Source: Candidatus Aalborgicola danicus
GTDB lineage: Bacteria; Pseudomonadota; Gammaproteobacteria; Burkholderiales; Burkholderiaceae_C
Assembly (NCBI GenBank): GCA_016703945.1
Contig: JADJBC010000045.1
Location: forward strand, 1 to 64,000
Length of the DNA: 64,000 nucleotides
Reading direction: 5' to 3'
A model generated the notes under the pieces. That model ran no database searches. It was not told the origin of the DNA and was given only the letters and a program-made list of their open reading frames with translations. The first letter of the stretch is position 1; every line of letters begins with the position of its first letter. Below, piece by piece: positions 27,968 to 36,923 of the stretch. The position numbers were made by a program, and so were the translations under genes.

Positions 27968-30527
27968 CTACATGCCGGCCTGGGTCACCCAGCCGGAGAG
28001 CAGGCCCAAGTCCAACACGGCGTTGTTGCTCAATGGGCCGAGGTAATACAGGCGGGACGTCCCGGCGTCATTGACGGCCAAGAAGTGACCGTTGGCATAA
28101 CTGCGGTAGCGATAGCCGGTGATCGTCTGGGTAGGTTGGCCGCGGCCAAAAATACTCGCATAGGTTTTCTCGGCCCACACAAACACCTTGTCGGCATCGG
28201 CGATCAGGGTTGAGACACCCGTGCTGACCGTGATGGTCTGTGCCGATGCACTGGCGCTTTGGCCGGTGGTATTGGACACGCTGAGCGTGACGCTGTAGGT
28301 GCCTGCCGCCGTGAATACATGGCTGGGATTCCTTTCGGTCGAGGTTGCCCCGTCGCCAAAGGTCCATAGATAACTCAGTACATCACTGGTGACGCTGCTG
28401 CTGCCGGTCCCCGTGAATTGAACGGTCAAGGGTGCCGTGCCGCTGGTGGTGGTTGCAGAGATGCTGGCGCTGATGACGGCCTGCGTCACACTCTGCAGCG
28501 TACCTTTGCGGATAGTGTGATTGCCGCGGTCAACAACGTACAGATTGCCGCTGCTGTCGACTGCCACATCCTTGGGGTTGTAAAAACTGGCCGAAGTGCC
28601 GGTGCCATCCGCTGAGCCGAGGACGCCCGTGCCCGCGATGGTGGTCACGACGCCGGCGCTGGTGATTTTGCGGATTACCTGGTTGTCGGTGTCCGCCAGA
28701 TAAACCGTACCAGAGCTGTCCGCAGCGATACCGGATGGAAACTTGAAGCTGGCTGCGGTGCCCGTGGAATCCGTCTTGCCGGCGCTGCCCGAACCGGCCA
28801 GCGTGGTCACTACACCTGCCGGCGTGACCATGCGCACTGCATGGTTGCCATGGTCACAAACGTACAGGTTGCCTGCGCCATCGACGGCAATGTCAAACGG
28901 CACCGAGAAGCGGGCGGCCGTTCCCGTACCATTGGTAAAACCATTGGTGCCCGAGGTGCCGGCCACCGTGGTGACCACGCCCGCAGCGGTAACTCTTCGC
29001 ACCACTGCACTGGACTCCACGACATAGAGATTGCCGGAGATGTTGTCCACCGCAATGCCATAGGGACCAGAGAACCGTGCCGCTGAGCCCGTGCCGTCAT
29101 TGCTGCCGCTCAATCCGGCACTACCCGCCAGTGTGGTAACGACACCGGTCGATGTGATCTTTCGCACGGTCGAATTGCCTGTGTCCGCGACATAGACGTT
29201 GCCAGCACTGTCGGCGGCAATACCCTGCGGTGCTTTAAAACGCGCAGCAACACTGGTGCCATCGGTACTGCCAAAGCTGCCGCCTTTGCCGGCCAGCGTG
29301 GTGACGGTGCCGTCACTGGTGATCTTGCGGATGCTGTGGTCAGTGGCGTCGGCCACATACAGGTTGCCGGAACCGTCCACAGCCACGGCATAGGGGTCCT
29401 CGAAGCGGGCGCTGGTGGCGCTGCCGTCGAGGCTGCTGGTGCGCCCTGGCGCGCCAGCCAGCGTGGTGACCATCCCGGTGGTTCCGATTTTGCGTACGGT
29501 GTTGTTCAGCGTATCGGCGACATAGATGTTGCCGGCAGTGTCGATGGCGATGCCCGATGGGCCATTGAACAGCGCGGTGCTGATGGTTCCGTCGTTGCTG
29601 CCAGCCACGGGGGCGGTTCCCGAATAGGTACTGACAACGCCGGTGGATGTCACCCTGCGCACCACATTGGCACCGTAGTCGCCCACATAGAAAACGCCGC
29701 TGCAGTCAACCGCAATGCCGCGTGGTTCACCGAACTTGCCGGAACCACTGGCCAAAGTGGTCACCAGGCCCGAGGCCGTGATATCTTGCGCACATCGCGA
29801 TTTCCACCTTCGGTCACGTACACATTGCCCGCGCTGTCCACCGCTATGCCCTGCAATGACCTAAAACGTGCCGCGGTGCCCTGGCCATCGACGTAGCCCA
29901 TGACATCGGTGCCGCCCGCCAGTGTGGTGACAACACCAGCCGGGGTGACTTTGCGCACCATATGGTTCTCATAGTCTGCCACATAGAGAGTGCCTGCACT
30001 GTCGATGGCAATACCACGCGGCTCATGGAATTTGGCCGCTGTGCCGGTGCCATCCGTGGTGCCACTGCCGCTACCACCAGCCAGCGTGGTGACAACGCCG
30101 GCGGGGGTGATCTTGCGGATGGCATTGTTGTTGGTGTCGGCCACAAAGACGTTGCCCACACTGTCTACGGCGACCGCGAAAGGTTCGTTGAATTTGGCTG
30201 CTGTGCCGGTTCCGTTCGTATTGCCACTACTGCCGGCGGTGCCGGCCAGTGTGGTCACGACACCGGCCGCGGTAATCTTGCGAATGCTGTGGTTGGTACT
30301 GTCGGCCACGTAGACATTGCCACGCTGTCCACCGCCAGCCCCCGCGGGGCGCTGAACTGCGCGGCACTGCCAGTGCCATCAGCGCTGCTGACAAGTGTGC
30401 CAGCTACACCCGCCAACGTGGAAAAGACGTAACTCACATCGGCGGCGGTAACCGCCGCAGGTGCCAGAAACGAAAAACCGACCAGCGCGAACGCCGCTAA
30501 AGACTGTTTGCCCTCGATTCGAATCAT
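27968..30527 (-). pseudogene. Secreted NHL-repeat/PKD-domain protein, two frameshifts
   Basis: ATG 30527 opens a signal peptide (LAAFALVGFSFLAPAAVTAA). Twelve NHL-type repeats of about 55 residues follow, each starting near GVVTTLAG, with GTAARF.. and GIAVDSAGNVYVADT..N.IRKI, consistent with two six-bladed propellers. Next come a PKD domain (APLTVQFTGTGS, LWTFGDGATST, AAGTYSVTLSVSN) and a C-terminal domain from DADKVFVWAEKTYASIFG to the end. The frame is broken twice: near 30320 a G is missing (GTGGCAAT where GTGGGCAAT fits), and at 29781-29784 an AT is duplicated (GATATC for GATC). Correcting both gives about 850 residues. It is the last of three secreted-protein genes in a row; function unknown, probably surface or matrix binding. 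Confidence 0.75.
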
Positions 30528-30674
30528 GCTGTAACTCCGGTTCGCCTGACGTTGGCTTGCGAAGCATATTCTGAATTTTGCGCGCCGAACAGTCCCGCTC
30601 ACCCCTCCGGGTGCGTCAGGCCCCCACGCTACCCTTGCCTGGCTTCCCTTTCGAACACTCCTGATTTCGGAACG

Positions 30675-32138
30675 TCACGGCGCCGGCTTGGTCATCGTGG
30701 CGCTATCCAACGCGACCAAGGTCTGCGCCAGAGCCCGGCCCGTCATGCTCGCACCGGTCTGCAGCGTGATTCCGGTCTGCGACAGGATGTTTCCTTCAAA
30801 ATGCGCCGTGGTACCAATCGTCACCTGGCCAGCCACTTGCCAGAAGATGTTTTTGGCCTGTGCACCACCGCTCAAGGTCATGCGTTTGCCATTGCCCATG
30901 ATCAAATCGCCCGTCATCTGGAAGATCCACACATCATTGGCGCCACCCGAGATGACCACATCAGACGGTATGGTGACTGCGCTTCCAAATTTGTACAGAC
31001 CGGGGACCAGGGTCAAGCCCCCGATGTTGCCGCTGTTGAGGTTCAAAAAGTCGGGCGTAGGCCGACCAGCGGCATCGGTGTAGGCCGTCTGCATATCCAG
31101 GATCGCCGTCGTCAGGTTGCTTGGCGTTGGACCTGCCATATTGGCGGCATAGACCTTGCCACCACCTACCACCTGGGTCGAGGTGGAAAATACATTGGTG
31201 GAGTCAGCCGTCAGCGAGAAGCCGGTGACAAAACTCGCAGCGGCAGGACTGACGCCAATGTCGCCCGTCAATATGGAAGCCGGCACGCTGGAGATGCCGG
31301 TCTTGGCCAGGATCAGAAAATTGCCAGCCGTTCCCAGCAGTACGGGGGCTGGCCCCATCACGGGGGGTATCACAGTCGCGGCGGTGGTCCAACTCCAGCT
31401 GAAGTCATTGGCCATAGTCATGCCAACCACGCTTTTGGCGCCGTTGCTCCCGCCCTTGATCGTGGCGGTGTAGCGGGTGTTGTTGGCGAGTGGGTTGCTT
31501 GGGTTAAAAACCACGCTGTTGCCAGAATACCCCACGGTCCCCGGCACTGGTGTTGATCCCTGCATCAGGGTGATGGTCGCGCTGGTGATAGTGGCGGAGT
31601 CCATCGGCTCACTGAAGGTGGCGCCCACTGTTGCGTTGGTGGAGATGTCAACGCCGCCATTGTGGATGGTGGTTTTGCTAACCGTTGGCGTCGTGTTTGC
31701 GATGATTGTGTAGACCTTGGCGTACTTGTTATTGGCTGCCATGTCGGTGTCATTCAAGCCATAGGCAACATAGATGTCGGCGCCGATCAAGCTGGTCACG
31801 TCCAGATTGCGCACCACCTCAATACTGCGGTCTACCAGTGCCGCATTTGCGTAAACTGGCACTGCCCCGGACAGATACGGCACCCAATGGGCGCCATCAT
31901 TGAAGAACCACATCTGCTGGAAATTGACCCCGAGATAGTAGTTGCCGTTTTTGCCCAGGTCGGCGTCCGCGACCTTGATATTGCCGGTCAGCGTCAGGTT
32001 ACTGGTCGGCCCGCTGGCGGTAGCGGAAAAACTGGCGGTTGGCGCTGCCATCGCCTTTGTAGTGAACATCGCCGTGAGTGCAAGCAGCAGGGCGAAAAAC
32101 CACAGATGGGGTTTGAAATAGTCCAGTTTGAGTTTCAT
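30675..32138 (-). CDS. Secreted ice-binding-type protein (DUF3494) with a shared N-terminal domain and Ig-like domain
   Basis: The 487-residue precursor has a signal peptide (LWFFALLLALTAMFTTKAMA), a domain at about 47-147 that is also found in the neighbouring glycosidase, a Big_5 Ig-like domain (about 150-250, ISTNATVGATFSEPMD, NNTRYTATI), and a C-terminal DUF3494 beta-solenoid (about 262-487, LGTAGNFLILAKTGISSV, TGDIGVSPAAAS, LVPGLYKFGSAVTIPSDVV, VWIFQMTGDL, NIFWQVAGQVTIGTTAHFEG). DUF3494 proteins include bacterial and algal ice-binding antifreeze proteins, although some members are adhesins. The ATG at 32138 follows AAGGA. A role in ice or cold-surface adaptation is inferred from the family. 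Confidence 0.9.
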   Translation of the reverse strand: MKLKLDYFKPHLWFFALLLALTAMFTTKAMAAPTASFSATASGPTSNLTLTGNIKVADADLGKNGNYYLGVNFQQMWFFNDGAHWVPYLSGAVPVYANAALVDRSIEVVRNLDVTSLIGADIYVAYGLNDTDMAANNKYAKVYTIIANTTPTVSKTTIHNGGVDISTNATVGATFSEPMDSATITSATITLMQGSTPVPGTVGYSGNSVVFNPSNPLANNTRYTATIKGGSNGAKSVVGMTMANDFSWSWTTAATVIPPVMGPAPVLLGTAGNFLILAKTGISSVPASILTGDIGVSPAAASFVTGFSLTADSTNVFSTSTQVVGGGKVYAANMAGPTPSNLTTAILDMQTAYTDAAGRPTPDFLNLNSGNIGGLTLVPGLYKFGSAVTIPSDVVISGGANDVWIFQMTGDLIMGNGKRMTLSGGAQAKNIFWQVAGQVTIGTTAHFEGNILSQTGITLQTGASMTGRALAQTLVALDSATMTKPAP

Positions 32139-32305
32139 TTTTTTCCTTAGGCGCATGGGTTTGACGGATTTATCTCCCCGCCGACAGGACACCTTAAATT
32201 AAAAAATGTGACTCGTCTGTGCGCTGGCTAACACTCGCGCCGATTGACACACATCTTCACGCGGTTTTCGCAGCCGCATCCACAAAGCGCACCCAAAGCG
32301 ATCTT

Positions 32306-34048
32306 CTACGGCGTGCGGTACACCTCTTTGTAGCGGGCGCTGCTTATCATCTCTGTCAAACTGGTGCCGTAACCTACAAACATCGGAATACCCGACGCCG
32401 CTCTCACATCCACTCCCGTGAAGGGCTGTACGGAATACGAAGGCGGCAGGTTCCCGGCAAAAGACTCCGGCACCGTGCCACCAGACCACAAAGTCCAGGC
32501 CGTTCCGTTGAAAGCGAACCAGTTGCTGCCCGCTAAGGCCAGCACATAAATGGCGCCTTGTTTTCCCACGTCAGTTGCAGCCATCGCAGCGTTCACCGTC
32601 AGGGTCATAGCGCTGGTGGCCCCGCTGGCCTGGGCCGATGCAGCAAACACGTTGACCTTGGGCGTCAAGCGCAACAAGACCGTGGCATTGGCCGGTAGGT
32701 TGAGCCTGGAGCCACTGAGCGCAGTAGCGGGCTCCGTGCTGGCACTGTCGCTGACAGTGGAAATGCTCAGCGCGTAGTCGGCGAGTGTCTTGCCGTCAGA
32801 AAAACTGACGGTGCTGCTATTGGCTGTGGACGTCGGGTTGGCCAGCAGGATGGCCCTGGCCCCCTTGTCGTCTTGCGCGGCAAGCGCCGCGCTGCCGGTT
32901 GCCGTGCCGGTAACTGCCAACACCTGTGGGTAGGCGGTGAAATCGCGCCAAAGGCTGAAAGCCTCAGCCACTTTCTTGGCGCGACCATCGCCGTAAAACA
33001 TGCCGTAAAACTCGGGTGAATTGGGAGCCGGGTCGGTGCCGCGGTAGAAGGTAGATTGCCGTACCCCAGCGTTCTGCAAGTTTATCCAGGCTGCGGTCAT
33101 GTAGGCGGCACCCTGCGCGTTGTAGCGCAACTGGCCGGCGGCGCTGCCCGCGCTGCCATTGGGCGTATTCCACTCGGTGATGTGCAACTCCACCGACGTC
33201 AATCCGCGGATGTCAAGCTCATTGCGGTAGAACTGGGCGCAGCTGAGGTAAATGGCGGCATCCGTGCCGTAAACATGGAACGACAAGAAATCCATCGGCG
33301 TTCCGTTGGCCTTCACATGGTCAAGCAGGCTGCGCACCTTGGCTTGGCCCTGCGGCGCCAAGCAGCCGCTGGGAGCCCAGCCTGGGCCACCTATCTTCAG
33401 CGTAGGGAACGCGCTGCGCACCGCCTTCGCAGTCGTGTCGTACAACTGATTGAAATCATTGCTTGTCAACGGGGACGGCCAAAACAGGGGATTGTCCGGC
33501 TCGTTGCCAATTTCGACAAAACGAAAGGTCGATGTGTAGCCGCCCCATTGCCCCAAACGGTAGTGTTTCAGCACTTGCACCGCCGCCTGAGACCAGTTTG
33601 GCAACTCAGCTGCCGTCGGAGGAGCGACGTTGTTATACGAGTCGCCTATCCGAAAATAGGGTTCAAACCCACCATTCACAATGGCTGCAAACACCGAGTC
33701 GCTGGAGCGCTGGTAGTTGACGTCGAGCGCGCCGGTAAAGTTATAAGACAGTTGTTGCAAAGGGTCCCTGCTGCGGTCGGGATACAACGTAGCCATATCC
33801 AGCGGGCCGTAGTAGTCGTGTGTCCGCACCAGATTGACGCCACGCTTTTTGTACAACGTCGTCAGATCCACATTGCCCGCATCCCCTTGCGGCCCAGGAC
33901 CCACGTTTAAACCCAACAGGGGTTGGATACTGGCCCCAGTTGCCGCACCAATGCTCAACGTTTGCGCCTGCACTGCAGTAGCCAGCGACAACGCCAGCAA
34001 CCCCAGTGCGCGAAAGGCGGCCCGCGGTCGAATTGGAAACTGATACAT
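32306..34048 (-). CDS. Secreted glycosidase, GH39-like, with C-terminal domain shared with the ice-binding protein
   Basis: A 580-residue exported enzyme. After a signal peptide (ALGLLALSLATAVQA), a TIM-barrel region (about 35-380) carries RFVEIGNEPD, whose Glu (about 185) would be the acid/base, and HITEWNTPNG, whose Glu (about 290) would be the nucleophile, the pattern of clan GH-A enzymes such as GH39 beta-xylosidases. The GH39 assignment is approximate. A beta-sandwich follows (about 390-480), and the last roughly 95 residues form a domain shared with the next gene. ATG 34048 has GGAGG upstream and lies 31 bases after the lpd stop, so it may be expressed partly from the bkd operon. The likely substrate is a plant or algal polysaccharide. 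Confidence 0.85.
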   Translation of the reverse strand: MYQFPIRPRAAFRALGLLALSLATAVQAQTLSIGAATGASIQPLLGLNVGPGPQGDAGNVDLTTLYKKRGVNLVRTHDYYGPLDMATLYPDRSRDPLQQLSYNFTGALDVNYQRSSDSVFAAIVNGGFEPYFRIGDSYNNVAPPTAAELPNWSQAAVQVLKHYRLGQWGGYTSTFRFVEIGNEPDNPLFWPSPLTSNDFNQLYDTTAKAVRSAFPTLKIGGPGWAPSGCLAPQGQAKVRSLLDHVKANGTPMDFLSFHVYGTDAAIYLSCAQFYRNELDIRGLTSVELHITEWNTPNGSAGSAAGQLRYNAQGAAYMTAAWINLQNAGVRQSTFYRGTDPAPNSPEFYGMFYGDGRAKKVAEAFSLWRDFTAYPQVLAVTGTATGSAALAAQDDKGARAILLANPTSTANSSTVSFSDGKTLADYALSISTVSDSASTEPATALSGSRLNLPANATVLLRLTPKVNVFAASAQASGATSAMTLTVNAAMAATDVGKQGAIYVLALAGSNWFAFNGTAWTLWSGGTVPESFAGNLPPSYSVQPFTGVDVRAASGIPMFVGYGTSLTEMISSARYKEVYRTP

Positions 34049-34079
34049 GCGCGCTCCTCCACTTGTTGGTCGACGTTTG

Positions 34080-35483
34080 TCAAATATGCAGCGCATGCCC
34101 CAGCGCCCGCAGCGCCGCCTCTTGCACCGCCTCGCCCAGCGTGGGGTGCGCGTGGATAGTTCCAGCCACGTCCTCCAGCGTGGCACCCATTTCCAGCGAG
34201 TGTGAAAAGGCCGTGCTCAGCTCCGACACGCCCGCCCCCACCGCCTGCCAGCCGACGATGCGGTGGTTGTCGCGCCGGGCGACGACGCGCACAAAGCCGT
34301 CGGTCGATTCCAGCGTCATGGCGCGGCCGTTCGCCGCAAAAGGGAAGTGGGCGTGGATGCAGTCCAGCCCGGCCTTGGCCGCCTCCAGCGGAGACTGCCC
34401 TGCCACCACCACTTCTGGGTCGGTGAAGCAGACCGCCGCGATGGCAGCAGGGGTGAAATGGCGGCGTTTACCCGAAATGATCTCGGCCACCATTTCACCC
34501 TGCGCCATTGCCCGGTGGGCCAGCATGGGCTCGCCCGTCAAATCGCCAATCGCCCACACGTTGCGCATCGATGTGCGGCACTGGTCGTCGACCTTGATGG
34601 CACGGCCGTTCATGGCCAGCATCAGTTTCTCCAACCCCCAGCCGTGGGTATGGGGTGCGCGGCCGATGGCGACCAGCACCTGGTCGGCGGGCAGTTCGCT
34701 TTCACGGCCCGCAGCGTCCAACACGCGCACGGCGTCACCGGCGGCGTTCAGGCCCTGCACCTTGCTGCCCAGTTGCACCTGCACGCCCAGCTTGCGCAGC
34801 GACGCGGCTACCGGTTTGGTCAGCTCTTCGTCGTACAAGGGCAGGATGCGGTCTTGCGCTTCCACCACCGTCACATCGCTGCCCAGCTTGCGGTAGACCA
34901 GGCCCAACTCCAAACCGATGTAACCGCCGCCGACCACCACCAACTTCATGGGGATGCTGTCAGGCGACAGCGCCTGCGTGGACGAGATCACGCGTCCACC
35001 AAACGGCATACCAGGCAGGCCCAGTTCGACTGAACCGGTGGCCAGCACAATGTGCTCGCCCTGGATGCGCACGGGTTTGGAGTCTGCCTGGTCTTTGACC
35101 ACATCGACGGTCTTGCCGTCCACGATGGTGGCCCACCCCTTGACGACCTTGACGCCATGCTTTTTCAGCAAGGCGCCCACGCCGCCAGTGAGTCTGGCCA
35201 CGATGCCGTCTTTCCAGCGCACGGTCTGGCCGATATCGATGCGCGCGCCCTCGACATGGATGCCCAGTGTGCTGTCGCCCATGAAGTGGTGGGCCTGGTG
35301 AAAGGCCTCGGCCGCGTGGATCATGGCCTTGGAGGGGATGCAGCCCACGTTCAGGCAGGTGCCGCCCAACTGATCACCTTCGATCAGCGTGGTGGCAATG
35401 CCCAGTTGCGCGGCGCGTATCGCCGTGATGTAGCCGCCGGGGCCGCCGCCTATGACCAACAAAGTAGTGTGTTGTATGTCCAT
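34080..35483 (-). CDS. lpdV: Dihydrolipoyl dehydrogenase (E3) of the branched-chain 2-oxoacid complex
   Basis: A flavoprotein that reoxidises dihydrolipoamide on E2 with NAD+. The 467-residue protein has FAD-binding LLVIGGGPGGYITAIRAAQL, the redox-active disulfide motif GGTCLNVGCIPSKA (near residue 40), the NAD-binding VVVGGGYIGLELGLVYRKLG (near 180), AIGDLTGEPMLAHRA, and a C-terminal HAHPTLGEAVQEAAL with the His-Glu base pair. Start ATG is at 35483, six bases after the E2 stop. It is the fourth gene of the operon and may be specific to this complex. Confidence 0.95.
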   Translation of the reverse strand: MDIQHTTLLVIGGGPGGYITAIRAAQLGIATTLIEGDQLGGTCLNVGCIPSKAMIHAAEAFHQAHHFMGDSTLGIHVEGARIDIGQTVRWKDGIVARLTGGVGALLKKHGVKVVKGWATIVDGKTVDVVKDQADSKPVRIQGEHIVLATGSVELGLPGMPFGGRVISSTQALSPDSIPMKLVVVGGGYIGLELGLVYRKLGSDVTVVEAQDRILPLYDEELTKPVAASLRKLGVQVQLGSKVQGLNAAGDAVRVLDAAGRESELPADQVLVAIGRAPHTHGWGLEKLMLAMNGRAIKVDDQCRTSMRNVWAIGDLTGEPMLAHRAMAQGEMVAEIISGKRRHFTPAAIAAVCFTDPEVVVAGQSPLEAAKAGLDCIHAHFPFAANGRAMTLESTDGFVRVVARRDNHRIVGWQAVGAGVSELSTAFSHSLEMGATLEDVAGTIHAHPTLGEAVQEAALRALGHALHI

Positions 35484-35489
35484 GTCCGC

Positions 35490-36923
35490 TTACTCCACAA
35501 ACAAGGTGGCCGGACATTCCAGGTAGCCACGTATCCGTTGCACAAATTCCGCCGCGTTCATGCCGTCCACCACGCGGTGGTCGAATGAAGACGAGAGGTT
35601 CATCATCTGGCGCACCACGACCGCGCCATTGCGCACCATGGGGCGTTCGACCATGCGGTTGACACCGACGATGGCCACCTCGGGGTGGTTGATCACCGGT
35701 GTGCTGACGATGCCGCCCAAGGCGCCCAGGCTGGTGATGGTGATGGTGGAGCCGGTCAGTTCGTCGCGCGTGGCCTTGCCACTGCGCGCGGCCTCGCTCA
35801 GGCGCAGCACCTCGGCGGCACAGGCCCACATATCCAGCGTTTCAGCGTGGCGAATCACGGGCACCATCAGCCCACCCTGGGTCTGCGTGGCGATGCCCAG
35901 ATGCACGGCGCCAAAGCGCGTCTCTACCGCTGCCTCATCGTCATAACGTGCGTTGACTTCTGGGTGCGAACGCGCAGCCAGCACGATGGCACGCACCAGG
36001 AAGGGCAGCACCGTCAGGCGGCCGCGCTCCTTGCCGTGCTGGGCATTGAGCCGCACACGCAGGGTTTCCAGCTCGGTCATGTCCACTTCTTCCACATACG
36101 TGAAATGCGGAATGCGGCGCTTGGCCTCCTGCATCTTCTGCGCGATCTTGCGGCGCAGGCCGATGACGGGCACGGTCTGCTCGTCCAGGCGCTGCGCATA
36201 ACGCTGGTCGGCCACACCGGCAGGCTGGGCCTGCGCGGCGCGGGCCACATAGGCTTGCAGGTCTTCATGCGTAATTCGACCAGCGGTGCCGGTGCCCGGC
36301 ACGAACTGCAGTTCCACGCCCAAGTCCCAAGCCTGGCGGCGCACGGCCGGTGAGGCGATGGGCTTGTCTCCGGGGGCGCGGACCAGGGCTGCGGGGGCTT
36401 TGCTGCCGTTGCCGTTGCCATTGCGTGCGGGGGCTGATCTGTTGGGTGCCGTAGCCGCCCCGCCCTTCCGTTCGCCCTGAGCTGGTCGAAGGGCTTCGAC
36501 GGGCTCAGCCCGAACGGGTGTGGGTTCGCCCCGCATGGTCGCGGATGCAGGTGAATCGGCAGAGGACGCCGCGCCGGTTGCCGTGGCTTGTGTTGTCGGC
36601 GCAGCTGCGGATGCATTGGCAGACACAGCAGCGGCGGTCACTGGTGCGGAACCAGCACCTGGCTTCAGGTTGCCCGCCCCCTCCACTTCAATACGAATAA
36701 CTTCCGAACCCACCGCCATGACCTGACCAACCGCACCGCCCAGCGCCAGCACCTTGCCTGCCACGCTGGAGGGAATCTCCACCGTGGCCTTGTCCGTCAT
36801 CACATCGGCCAGGATCTGGTCCTCGGTCACTGTGTCCCCGACCTTCACATGCCAGGCAACCAATTCGACTTCTGCAATGCCTTCGCCAATGTCTGGCATC
36901 TTGATGATATGGATTCCCATCAT
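35490..36923 (-). CDS. bkdB: Dihydrolipoyl acyltransferase (E2) of the branched-chain 2-oxoacid dehydrogenase
   Basis: The E2 core transfers the branched acyl group from lipoate to CoA. The 477-residue protein has one lipoyl domain (residues 5-80, lipoylated Lys about 45 in MTDKATVEI), a long Ala/Pro/Thr-rich linker (about 83-190), an E3/E1-binding domain (about 195-235, SPAVRRQAWDLGVELQFV), and a C-terminal catalytic domain with SSFDHRVVDGMNAAEF. Residues 136-152 of the linker are translated from a REP-type palindrome. The ATG overlaps the E1-beta stop (ATGA). Alternative substrates (acetoin, pyruvate) are less likely given the BCKDH-type E1 subunits. Confidence 0.93.
   Translation of the reverse strand: MMGIHIIKMPDIGEGIAEVELVAWHVKVGDTVTEDQILADVMTDKATVEIPSSVAGKVLALGGAVGQVMAVGSEVIRIEVEGAGNLKPGAGSAPVTAAAVSANASAAAPTTQATATGAASSADSPASATMRGEPTPVRAEPVEALRPAQGERKGGAATAPNRSAPARNGNGNGSKAPAALVRAPGDKPIASPAVRRQAWDLGVELQFVPGTGTAGRITHEDLQAYVARAAQAQPAGVADQRYAQRLDEQTVPVIGLRRKIAQKMQEAKRRIPHFTYVEEVDMTELETLRVRLNAQHGKERGRLTVLPFLVRAIVLAARSHPEVNARYDDEAAVETRFGAVHLGIATQTQGGLMVPVIRHAETLDMWACAAEVLRLSEAARSGKATRDELTGSTITITSLGALGGIVSTPVINHPEVAIVGVNRMVERPMVRNGAVVVRQMMNLSSSFDHRVVDGMNAAEFVQRIRGYLECPATLFVE
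36468..36517. repeat. REP-type palindromic element inside bkdB
   Basis: A 50-bp palindrome of the widespread type CCGTTCGCCCTGAGC..GTCGAAGGGCTTCGAC..GCTCAGCCCGAACGG. It is in frame within the E2 linker and encodes PVRAEPVEALRPAQGER on the minus strand. No second copy was seen in the window. Confidence 0.9.

Noticed and set aside
27968..30309. Treating the NHL region as two or three separate genes
   Set aside because: Repeat units continue across both breaks and simple one- or two-base corrections rejoin them; the downstream fragments have no signal peptide or start context.
28000..30500. Periodic direct repeats resembling a CRISPR or satellite
   Set aside because: The 165-base period corresponds to translated NHL repeats with diverged codons; there are no short identical repeats with unique spacers.
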